DNA of 64,000 nucleotides from Picochlorum sp. 'celeri' (lineage: Eukaryota; Chlorophyta; Trebouxiophyceae), in contig JAACMV010000016.1 of the NCBI GenBank assembly GCA_010909725.1, forward strand, positions 372,001-436,000, read 5' to 3'. The notes below the pieces were generated by a model that worked only from the letters and a program-made list of their open reading frames with translations, had not been told where the DNA came from and did not search any database. The translations under genes were made by a program, and so were the position numbers. This document shows, in pieces, positions 34,211 to 43,355 of the stretch. Position 1 is the stretch's first letter. Every line of letters starts with the position of its first letter.

Positions 34211-37200
34211 ATGAAAAAAGTCTTGGTCGCTAACCGCGGCGAAATTGCTGTGAGAGCCTCTCGCGCATGTGAAGAAATTGGTCTACCATACGTGGTCATT
34301 TACACAGATCAAGATGTTATGAGTGGTCATGTTCTTGGGGCAAGAGAATCGTACTGTTTGGGGAGCAACCCAAAGGAATACCTGAATGGTGATAAACTGA
34401 TTCAAGTGTGCCATGAAACAGGTAAGCGTCTTGTAATAGTGCCACATTTTATCAGCAATCGATCGTTCTAGTGATCATCACATTCTTACATGCAGGAGCG
34501 GATGCTGTATATCCAGGATATGGTTTCCTGTCGGAAAACACAGAGTTTGCTGGGAAGTGTGCTGATGCCGGAATTGTGTTTGTTGGGCCCAGTGCTGACA
34601 TCATGGAATCTTTCAGCCAGAAACATACTGCACGAGCCATTGCAGAAAATGCAGGAGTTCCTATCCTTCCTGGGACTTCACTTTTGACGTGTGCTGAGGA
34701 AGCACTGGAAGCCTCCAGAGAGATTGGTCTCCCAGTACTGTTGAAAGCAACTGGAGGAGGAGGGGGCATTGGGATCCACATCTGCTGGACTGAAGACGAT
34801 GTCGCAGAGAAGTTCAAGTCAGCTGTTCGTCAAGGAGAGGCAGCTTTTGGTGACAGTGGTGTCTTTGTGGAGAAGTACGTTCAAAATGCTCGCCACATTG
34901 AAATTCAGATATTTGGTGATGGTCAAGGCAACATCATCACTTTCCCTGAAAGAGAATGCTCCATCCAGGTATGTCTCTATGCTGCACGAATATCGTACTC
35001 ATTGTTTCGATGAAAATGTGTGTGCTAAATACAAATGGGTATTATGCAGAGGAGGCACCAGAAGGTCATTGAAGAAACTCCGTCGCCATTTGTGCATTCC
35101 AGACCAGAGCTGCGGAGAGAGCTGCAAGAGGCTGCAAGAGCACTTGGTTCTGCAATCAAATATCGATCAGCAGGAACTGTCGAATACATACTGGATGAAG
35201 ATTCTGGTCGCTTCTATTTTCTCGAAGTGAATTGCAGACTGCAGGTTGAGCATGGCATCACAGAAATGGTCTCTGGTGTTGATTTGGTTGCATGGCAATT
35301 GCAGCTCCAAGGGGCCACATACACTGGTCAGGACCAGAGGAAGCGCCTTCCAAATTTCGACTCAAGCGCTCCTATTAATCCCGTGGGTCATGCAATCGAA
35401 TGTAGAATTTGCGCCGAAGACCCAGCACATGATTACAGGCCTTGCACAGGGATTATTGGAGAAGTCCACTGGCCAACAGATGCACGTGTTGACACGTACA
35501 TTGCTGCTGGCGTAGAAGTATCAGCGTACTATGATTCTTTGCTTGCCAAATTAATGGTGTATTCTTCTGTTGATCGATCCGATGCCATGAAGAAGGCGCA
35601 AATGGCTTTGGAGAGGACAGCAATTAAAGGTGTGATCACAAATCTAGATCTTGCAAGAAACATTGTGGCCTCAGATGCTTTCATCGAGGGAAAGACAACA
35701 ACTAAATTCCTGCAAAGCTTCCCTTTGGTTGCCAATGCTTTCATTGAGATCTTGGATGGTGGGTTGATGACATCGGTGCAAGATTACCCAGGAAGGAAGA
35801 GAATGTGGTCTGTTGGTGTACCACCGAGTGGGCCTATGGATGATCTTTCTCACAGAATTGCAAATGCATTGGTTGGAAACACAACTGAAGCGGCAACTTT
35901 AGAGGCGACTCTCACTGGTCCAACATTCAAAGTCAGCCAAGAGACCCAGATAGCAATATGTGGAATGGGTGTCGAGGCAACAGCTAACGGTGCCGTGGAT
36001 TTGCCCTGCTGGAAAGCTATCGACCTTTCAGCTGGATCTGTTGTGAGTATTGGAGCCATAAATAAGGGTTCAAGGGCGTATATTGCTTTCAGAGGAGGAG
36101 TTGACGTCCCCAAATATTTGGGGAGCAGGTCAACATTCCCAGGTGGCTGCTTTGGTGGGCACCAAGGAAGAGCCTTGCGAGCCGGTGATATCATCCCACT
36201 TACTCCTTCCAATCTCCTCAAAAACTTACAAGAAGTTCCTGCACCATTGCAACCAAATTTTCCCTCCGAAAATGGGGGCACATGGGAAATTGGCGTGTTG
36301 CCAGGTCCACAGTCAGCTCCAGATTACTTCACACAGGAGGACGTGGATGAATTCTTTGCCACAGATTTCACAGTCCACCACAATAGCAATAGACTTGGAA
36401 TTCGATTACAAGGCCCCAAACCAAGATTTGCTAGGAAAGATGGCGGTGATGGGGGATCACACCCCTCTAATGTGCATGACCATGTCTATGCTATTGGTGC
36501 CATCAATTACACAGGAGACATGCCAGTTGTTTTGACCGTAGATGGGCCTTCTTTGGGTGGATTTGTATGTCCAGTTACAGTTGTTTCATCTGAAATGTGG
36601 AAAATGGGCCAAGTTCGTCCAGGTGACACAATTCGTTTCAAAAAGTTGTCCTTGGAAGAGGCAGCAATAGGCCGAGCAACCAGGGAACAAATGATCAGGT
36701 CCCTCACCAGCTCTGCTTTGGAAATCGAATGTCCATCTGTGAATGAAGATTTGGCAAAGGTGGCATATCCTCCCACTGAGGCTATTTTGCTTGAAATCCC
36801 GGCCACTTCAAAATCCCCAAAAGTCATTGTGAGACTTGCTGGAGACAGGTACATTTTTGTCGAGTATGGGCCCATGGAGTTGGACCTGAATTTGCGGGTC
36901 CGTGTAAAGTTGCTAGAGGAATGGTTTGATAGGAACCCTATTGACGGATTTGTGGAAGCCAGTCCTGGAGTGAGGTCTTTGATGATTGAGTATAACCCTG
37001 ATTTGCTTCATCTCAAAGATCTTTTGACATCAATTGCGCATGCTGAACAAGAGTTGCAATCTATGGCGCAAACAACTGAACTTCAGAGTAGAGTAATTCA
37101 TCTGCCAATTGCATTTGATGACTCTTCAATCAACGATGCGATCCAAAAGTACACCAAGTCCATACGATCCAAGGCACCATACCTCCCATCCAATATTGAT

Positions 37201-38109
37201 TTCGTCGCCAAAAACAATGGGATCTATCAGGATGAGAAGTCTTTTGTCAAGAAAACAGTGCTGGAAGCTTCATATATGGTTCTTGGCTTAGGAGATGTCT
37301 ATCTCGGAGCTCCCTGTGCAGTACCAGTGGACCCTAGGCACAGATTGGTCGTTCCCAAATACAATCCTGCCAGGACGTTCACACCAGAGGGCGCTGTTGG
37401 CATTGGAGGCAGCTATGTACGTACATTATCTTGATTACACATATTATACCTGTATCTTTCTCATCACGCACCGTATGCATTGCAGATGTGCATCTACCCA
37501 ATGAACTCACCTGGAGGATATCAGCTGATTGGTAGAACCCTTCCAATTTGGAACATGTTCCCCAGAGCTGGTCCATTTGAACCAGAAAAGCCCTGGCTTT
37601 TGAGAAATTTTGACAGAATTCAATACTACGAAGTCAGTGAACAAGAGCTGGATAGCCTCCGAAAGGACTTTAAAAATGGGCAACTTTCCATCAAAATTGA
37701 CCAAGGCATGTTTTCCATGGAGGAATACAACAAACTCGTGAAAGACGTTTCAACTGAAACAGCAGCATTAAAAGCAAGACAGCAGGTAGCTATGAAGGAG
37801 CAGATGGCGATTGATGCAGAACAGTTGATGTTTGTTCAGAATGAGATCCAGGACTGTGCTGATGATGACAACGGGGCAGCATTCAGAGGAAAAGAAGACG
37901 CCATGGTGAGATCTCAGGTGACAGGGACAGTATGGGAGCTGAAAAGGAACAGTGGTGATCAAGTATCCAAGGGAGAGACAATCATGGTTCTTGAAGCGAT
38001 GAAAATGGAGTATGCAGTGAGTGCCCTGAGGGATGGCATTGTCACCCATATTGGTGTTACTGTTGGAGACATGGTACAGCAAGGAGCACCCCTTTGCCTC
38101 GTAGAATGA
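34211..38109 (+). CDS. urea carboxylase (biotin enzyme), stand-alone
   Basis: Four exons: 34211-34421, 34496-34968, 35050-37416 and 37486-38109. The introns are 74, 81 and 69 nt, giving about 1224 residues. The order is biotin carboxylase (KKVLVANRGEIAVRA, ATP-grasp loop KATGGGGGIGIH, then FLEVNCRLQVEHGITEMVSG), then a KipA-like carboxyltransferase half (DGGLMTSVQDYPGRKRMW and GVPPSGPMDDLSHRIANAL). A KipI-like half (GDRYIFVEYGP and LRVRVKLLEEW) and a C-terminal biotinyl domain with VLEAMKMEYA follow, where Lys carries biotin. It carboxylates urea to allophanate using ATP and bicarbonate. Fungal DUR1,2 is fused to allophanate hydrolase; here the enzyme is separate, as in green algae. The third junction restores GGSYMCIYPMNSPGGYQL. 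Confidence 0.96.
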
Positions 38110-38162
38110 TTGCAGACAATCTTAATTAAATTTTTTGTACGTATCTGTAACGAAATAGAGAA

Positions 38163-38579
38163 TCACTTGCCTCGATCTTGCATAAATTGCAGCCAACCTC
38201 CGTACTGGGTGATCTCTTTGCAGCGAGAGTCACCTCGCTCAGCTGCCTCCATAACCCAGGCTTCACAAATAAATCCATGCACATATGTTCCATCATGTAA
38301 TTCCACACTGCCGATACCCAAAGGGGCTGGAATCAGTGACACAAACGCCCCAAAGTTCTCAGTTGGCAAATCCCACATTTCCATTGCAATTGAGGCGCAG
38401 CCTTTGTTGTCGAAAGGCCTCACCATGCCTGGCTTAGTTTTACCAGAAGAGTCAGTAAATGCGAAAAGCCTGTACGCCGCTGAACTCTGGCATTCACGGA
38501 TAAAAGTGGCTCCCAGGTCCGTGAGTTGTGAGTTGAGCACCTGCCCACGCAAGTGAAGACCGCATACTGCCAACTTCAT
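38163..38579 (-). CDS. stand-alone allophanate hydrolase C-terminal domain
   Basis: Intronless, 138 residues, with ATG start (MKLAVCGLHLRGQVLNSQL). The whole protein corresponds to the C-terminal domain of allophanate hydrolase. Key segments are LAVCGLHLRG...NSQLTDLGA, then IAMEMWDLPTENFG, then SLIPAPLGIGSVEL, and finally GFICEAWVME and ITQYGGW. In the two-domain enzyme of yeasts, the N-terminal amidase makes N-carboxycarbamate and this domain decarboxylates it. Here the domain is a separate gene. It is convergent with urea carboxylase (53 bp between stops) and head-to-head with the amidase gene (287 bp between starts), so the two half-enzymes probably share a promoter. Conserved residues across the domain make decay unlikely. 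Confidence 0.85.
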   Translation of the reverse strand: MKLAVCGLHLRGQVLNSQLTDLGATFIRECQSSAAYRLFAFTDSSGKTKPGMVRPFDNKGCASIAMEMWDLPTENFGAFVSLIPAPLGIGSVELHDGTYVHGFICEAWVMEAAERGDSRCKEITQYGGWLQFMQDRGK

Positions 38580-38739
38580 CGATCAAATCAATTATTGGTG
38601 GACATGCGTGACAGATTATAACCCATACACACAGTAATGTATCATCAATCCTTTCGCTTCAACGAAGAGGAGTCTTGCCTCTGAAGGTCTTGGAAAATTC
38701 CAGACCTAGCAAGAGAAGAAAGGCGCCGCCTGGCCCTGG

Positions 38740-38762
38740 CTAGGGTTTAAAATAAACCCTAG
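38740..38762. repeat. 9-bp palindrome in the shared allophanate hydrolase promoter
   Basis: CTAGGGTTT (38740-38748) and AAACCCTAG (38754-38762) are exact complements around AAAAT. The element lies between two divergent start codons, 105 bp before the amidase ATG. It repeats the arms found at 33926-33952. AAACCCTA is also the plant telo-box core, so a telo-box-type factor is possible. Confidence 0.85.
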
Positions 38763-38833
38763 GTTTGCTGCATGCGCACTTTGGCTACAAGCACCGTTGA
38801 TGGCGATCATTTCCCACTGATACTTGGTGCGAG

Positions 38834-38840
38834 TATAAAA
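38834..38840 (+). promoter_or_regulatory. TATA box of the amidase gene
   Basis: TATAAAA lies 26 bp before the ATG at 38867. If transcription starts at the usual 25-35 bp from TATA, the 5' leader would be only a few nucleotides or the first ATG would be missed. An in-frame GTG lies upstream at 38846 but is not needed for the family domain. Confidence 0.4.
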
Positions 38841-38866
38841 TTTCCGTGAGACAGTCTTTTGGAGGA

Positions 38867-40336
38867 ATGGCTGGCGAGAATGCCTTGCGTGACTTGACAG
38901 TCGACGGCCTGCAGCAGGCCTACTCAACTGGAACGACTACGCCGACCCAGATTTGCCTCGATCTGCACAGGAAAATAAGCGAATCTGAAAATATTTTCAT
39001 AGATATTCCTTCTGTCGAGTCTATCGTCCGGCGCTGCGAGGAGATTGAAAGCTTTCCACAGGAGCAGCGTGGGGTGCTCTATGGTGTCCCTTTTGCTGTG
39101 AAGGATAACATTGATGTTGCTGGATATCCCACGACAGCAGCATGTCCTTCCTTTTCGTATCAAGCCTCTAGAGGAGCTAAAGTTGTTGAGGCTGTGTTGA
39201 GGGAAGGGGCAGTGTACTTGGGAAAGGTGAACTTGGACCAATTTGCGTGTGGTTTGGTTGGAACACGGTCACCCTATGGAATCCCACCCAATAAATATCA
39301 CAGAGGACTGGTTCCGGGTGGTTCCTCTTCTGGATCTGCTGTTGCAGTGGCGGCAGGATTATGCAGCTTTGCTTTTGGAACTGACACGGCAGGGTCTGGA
39401 AGAGTTCCCGCAGGTTTGAATGGCATTGTGGGAATGAAACCATCAGTTGGGTTGTGCTCTACCATGGGTGTGGTCCCTGCTTGCAGATCTCTCGACTGTC
39501 CATCAGTCTTTGCACTGAATGTACAAGACGGAAGAAAAGTTTTAAAATTGATTGAGAACAACGATCCTTACGATTCGTCCTGGAGGCCTAGGATCAAAGA
39601 ATCCAAGGAGAAGATGCTAGGAGATGGCGGGTTTACATTTGCTGTGCTAGAGACTAGGTTCTTGCGCTTCGATGGGCCTGGGGGTGACCATGTCAAACAA
39701 TGTATGATGTCTTGTTATGAGGACGCAGCAAAAAAGCTCGAGAAGATTGGAGGAAGAAGGGTGGACATTGATTTTTCGCCGTTTGAGAAGATTGCCTCTC
39801 TACTCTATGAAGGTGCTTTTGTGGCAGAGAGGTATCAAGGTATTAGGGCATTTTTGGAGAAAGAGGAGCAACCGAAAGGCTCTGTTAAAGATATATCTGG
39901 AGACAATCGAATGCTTTTGATCACGCGAAAGATCATTGATAATACACGGCAATATAGCTCTGCAGATGTGTTTGGATCAATGGAGCAGTTGGATAGAATC
40001 AAGGCCCTCGCCAGGAAAGAATTGGATAGGATTGATGTTTTGCTGGTGCCAACTGCTGCATATCACTATACAATTAAAGAAATACTAGAGCAAGAAGAGC
40101 AAGGAATTGGGTCTCTGAATGCAAACTTGGGTCGCTTCACGAATTTCGTCAACTTCCTTGGGATGTGTGGCATATCCGTGCCCAGTGGAAGGTTCAAGTG
40201 CAACCTGAATGATCGAATTCGAACTGAAGATGGGGACGGGTCAGATGCCACAATACCATTTGGAATTACTTTGTTGGGAAAGCCATGGGAGGATGACTTT
40301 GTGGGAGATATTGCTACGAAATTCACAGGTTTTTGA
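38867..40336 (+). CDS. allophanate hydrolase, amidase domain only
   Basis: Intronless, 489 residues from the ATG at 38867. It belongs to the amidase-signature family. The Ser-cisSer-Lys triad is readable as Lys79 (PFAVKDNIDVAG), Ser154 (VPGGSSSGSAVA) and Ser177 (TDTAGSGRVPAG). Segments NLDQFACGLVGTRSPYG and GVVPACRSLDCPS are characteristic of allophanate hydrolase rather than GatA or fatty-acid amide hydrolase. It would hydrolyse allophanate made by the neighbouring urea carboxylase. The usual C-terminal decarboxylase domain is missing from this protein and is encoded by the divergent gene at 38163-38579. The stop codon region overlaps the 3' end of the kinase gene by 14 bp. Confidence 0.92.
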   Translation: MAGENALRDLTVDGLQQAYSTGTTTPTQICLDLHRKISESENIFIDIPSVESIVRRCEEIESFPQEQRGVLYGVPFAVKDNIDVAGYPTTAACPSFSYQASRGAKVVEAVLREGAVYLGKVNLDQFACGLVGTRSPYGIPPNKYHRGLVPGGSSSGSAVAVAAGLCSFAFGTDTAGSGRVPAGLNGIVGMKPSVGLCSTMGVVPACRSLDCPSVFALNVQDGRKVLKLIENNDPYDSSWRPRIKESKEKMLGDGGFTFAVLETRFLRFDGPGGDHVKQCMMSCYEDAAKKLEKIGGRRVDIDFSPFEKIASLLYEGAFVAERYQGIRAFLEKEEQPKGSVKDISGDNRMLLITRKIIDNTRQYSSADVFGSMEQLDRIKALARKELDRIDVLLVPTAAYHYTIKEILEQEEQGIGSLNANLGRFTNFVNFLGMCGISVPSGRFKCNLNDRIRTEDGDGSDATIPFGITLLGKPWEDDFVGDIATKFTGF

Positions 40337-42083
40337 AAAAGAAGGGACAACATGAACATGTTTGCTCACCTGGCCGATCATCTTCGACGACACGCATCCT
40401 ATTAGGAAACAGAGAGGACCTCAAGCCATTTTCCGAGCTCATAAAATCCATAAACTCGTCAAACGTGATTGAGCCATACTGATGGGACTCTGTTTCAGGT
40501 GAATCTGGCAGGGCTTGCTGTTGCCGTGCAGCCACCTCCACAAGAACATCATGTACTGCTGCATCAACCTCTGGAACCGAAAGTCCTCCCTCAAAAGCCG
40601 CAGATATTTCTTGAACAGTAAGAAAGCCGTCATGGTCCCCGTCAAGCTCTTCAAACACTCTTCTTACCATATCTATCCATCTATCTTTAAACGAATCTTG
40701 AAAATCTTGCCAGTCAATTAGGCTAGCTGCAATGTCTTCTTGCTTCACATATCCCTTTTTACTAATATCAAGCGCATTGAAAATTTCATCTGCTTCTTGC
40801 TCATCAATATTGTGGCCTAGCTCCACAAGAAGAGAGTATAGCGAGAGTTTGTTGATACAACCGCTCTTATCAGCCTGGATTCTATCCAGCAGCTCTGCCA
40901 AATTTCTGGAATATAGTGTGGCTTGTGGTAAAGACAATGTTTGCGTCGAGCCTTGCATTTTTCCGGTTTGCTCATAGAATGCTCGGCCTGATCTCACTGA
41001 TCTTTCTCTAAATACCTGACTCGCATGTTCACTCCTCTTTCCATCTGGAGCAAAGTGCATTGAAACAATCTCTCGTGCAATATGTTCGAGCACCGTGCAC
41101 TTGAAGATTCCGTTTTGCGAAAATTTCTGAAGCCGCTGCAACACAGTTGGATCAAGGGGAGATGGATCCAAAGCCTCGACCTGCTGGATCCAGGGATGAG
41201 ACAAGCATTCTGCCGCTGATGGCCTTTTTTCCACATCTTTTTCCAGCAGACTAAACTTGAGGAAATCTATTGCCAACGGACTCAAACCTTGACATTCCTT
41301 TCTTGTCAAATCTAAATCCTGGAAACATATAGCTTTCAGCGTTTTCGCCAAATCCGGCATCAATGTATTCGTTCTGTCAATGAATGGATATGTCCCTGTG
41401 AGCATGTAAAATGCCATGATACAGCACGCCCAAACATCAGTCTTTGGAAACCACTTCCCTCGGCAAGCTTCTGGTGCCAAGTACCATGGAGTGCCTTCAG
41501 CAGTGGATGCAGTGAGCGGTAAATCTTTTGTCGTGTAGTATTTCGATAGCCCAAAATCTATCACTTTCACTGGACTTGAAGCACTGGTGTTCAGCAGCAA
41601 AAAATTTGCTGGCTTAATATCGCGATGCATTATATTTCGAGCATGACATACTACTATGATCTGAAGAATCTCTTTGATGTATCTAGAAACCAAACGTTCG
41701 TTCAATTTTCCTTTACCCATTCCTTCCCACTTCACCAAGTGCCCACCAGAACACATTTCCATCACCAAATAAATGTTATCGTCATCCTGATACACTTCAT
41801 ACAAGTACACCACACCTAGAGATCCTCGAAGAGTCAACATGATGTCTATTTCAGTCTTGATACTCTGCACATAGCGTGTCTGCTTCCCTCTAACAGACTG
41901 ACTCTCACCACAGTGAACCACCTTGGGGAGAACTTTGATGGCGAACATCAAACCGTCGCTTTTTCTTCTTCCTTTGCGGACAACACCCCATCCTCCTTTA
42001 CCTATAACTCTCCCGAGGCTGTATTTCTCGAATATCCCTCGCTGATATCCATGGAAGAACGTCGGTTCGAGCTCTCGCGTCAT
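40323..42083 (-). CDS. calcium-dependent protein kinase-like (CAMK kinase plus EF hands)
   Basis: Intronless in this reading, 586 residues. The kinase domain begins near residue 20: Gly loop IGKGGWGVV, Lys50 (FAIKV), catalytic loop MHRDIKPANF, Mg-binding VIDFGLSK, and the activation-segment end GTPWYLAPEA. All are intact. A junction region (CTVLEHIAREIVSMHF) precedes four EF-hand-like units. Only the third loop is canonical (DGDHDGFLTVQE). The first, second and fourth deviate at key calcium positions. This matches the CDPK layout of plants, algae and protists, with weaker calcium binding. A donor-like CAG|GTGAGC near the C-terminus (around 40365) and a CAG acceptor just before the ATG leave room for extra introns at either end. 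Confidence 0.87.
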   Translation of the reverse strand: MTRELEPTFFHGYQRGIFEKYSLGRVIGKGGWGVVRKGRRKSDGLMFAIKVLPKVVHCGESQSVRGKQTRYVQSIKTEIDIMLTLRGSLGVVYLYEVYQDDDNIYLVMEMCSGGHLVKWEGMGKGKLNERLVSRYIKEILQIIVVCHARNIMHRDIKPANFLLLNTSASSPVKVIDFGLSKYYTTKDLPLTASTAEGTPWYLAPEACRGKWFPKTDVWACCIMAFYMLTGTYPFIDRTNTLMPDLAKTLKAICFQDLDLTRKECQGLSPLAIDFLKFSLLEKDVEKRPSAAECLSHPWIQQVEALDPSPLDPTVLQRLQKFSQNGIFKCTVLEHIAREIVSMHFAPDGKRSEHASQVFRERSVRSGRAFYEQTGKMQGSTQTLSLPQATLYSRNLAELLDRIQADKSGCINKLSLYSLLVELGHNIDEQEADEIFNALDISKKGYVKQEDIAASLIDWQDFQDSFKDRWIDMVRRVFEELDGDHDGFLTVQEISAAFEGGLSVPEVDAAVHDVLVEVAARQQQALPDSPETESHQYGSITFDEFMDFMSSENGLRSSLFPNRMRVVEDDRPGEQTCSCCPFFFKNL

Positions 42084-42562
42084 CCCACCTGAGAATAGAA
42101 TGTCAAAGAAAGGCTCTCGTGAAAGGATACAAGCATTTTGAAATTACTTATGTACAGATCGAGACTGCAATAAGGTTTTTTGAGCAACATTCTACAATGT
42201 TTCTAGATTCAAAATAAGTCCATGGCGCCTCCCTAGGCTACATCCAGATCTCTCTCTAAAGAGATTGATGATCTGTTACAATATTGTCACTGGAGGGCTT
42301 TTCCTCTGAGGAACTGCATTCTGATAGATTCTTCATCTTTTGCGTACGATTGATCAAGCCTGTCCCGGGTAGGGTGGCTGTTTATTGATCCTAGTTGCCA
42401 CCATGCATGGTGACTGATCATGATCAATCATGATTGATTGCAATTGCAATTGGCCCAGAGTCAGATCGTCTGTCGATATCTGTTACGTTATCGTTGTGAA
42501 TGCGATTTGACAGCTTGAATTCATATACTCTATGTGTATGTAACAAATATATTATTCTCATA
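42084..42562. other. Divergent intergenic region, kinase / secreted unknown
   Basis: About 480 bp with no gene seen. It includes TGATCATGATCAATCATGATTGATT near 42414-42438, a short imperfect palindrome-rich stretch. Confidence 0.45.
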
Positions 42563-43312
42563 ATGCTGCGTGCTGTGGTGACCACCCTTGTCACTCTTCT
42601 TCGTTTGTCAGGTAGGAAGTCTCTCTTTTTAGGGTTATCAGCGTGTCGAAAGGCGATTTCTTTCACAATGTTTTCTTGATAATTATATTATATCGACACC
42701 CCAAATGTGTGTATCGCAGGTGCCGCCAAACTCGGCGACTCGGGGCCGGGTTGGAAGGTGGATTATTACTGGTCCAAAGGGACACCAAAGCAAAGGGTAT
42801 TGTATTGTACTTATGATGGAATGTTTCGACTGTCTCCTTTAATTTCTGGTGACTGATATTCCTGTTACAACCAAACGAGGGAATATATGACATTCGTGAG
42901 GACAAAATGCAGGAATGACAAAGTACGGTTGAGAACAGCAGCCAATATCCACCATCAACCAAATCGATCTCACTTTTACATCAAATCGGGTTCATCACGT
43001 TCAGCTACGATTGTTGCTGACAGAGATTGTGGAGCAAAATATCTCACTGCTCCCGTGAGTCCAGCGGATGTGGATGATTACGAAGAGCCATATGAGCCAG
43101 TGCCCCTTACTCTTTCAAAGTCTAAAAAGTGGAAATGGAGTTTGATTGCATTTGGGGATGCTGAAGATAGCATCGACTGCCTTACAGTTGATTTAGGAAC
43201 CCAGGGAACGTTGGTGGCCATGAATCCTCAGTGCAATGGATTTTATTATGATGGCGACATTGGGACATGGAACCTTCACCCAGTTATCGCTGGGGAGAGC
43301 GAGGATGATTAA
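42563..43312 (+). CDS. putative secreted protein, unknown family
   Basis: The 3' coding part (from about 42913 to 43312) is an open frame. It contains KSKKWKWSLIAFGDAED, CLTVDLGTQGTLVAMN and GFYYDGDIGTWNLHPVIAG. Upstream exons can be proposed: 42563-42611 encodes a signal-peptide-like MLRAVVTTLVTLLRLSG; intron 42612-42719 has a GTAGG donor and CGCAG acceptor; exon 42720-42801 encodes AAKLGDSGPGWKVDYYWSKG. The next donor (TT|GTATTG) is weak, but the phase works and the total is 176 residues. The conserved look of the Trp-rich strands suggests a beta-rich extracellular or lumenal domain. I do not recognise the family. A simpler reading starts at the ATG at 42887 (141 residues), without a signal peptide. 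Confidence 0.5.
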
Positions 43313-43355
43313 AGGAAGTCATCTACATGTATTAATACATATACACATATTCACC

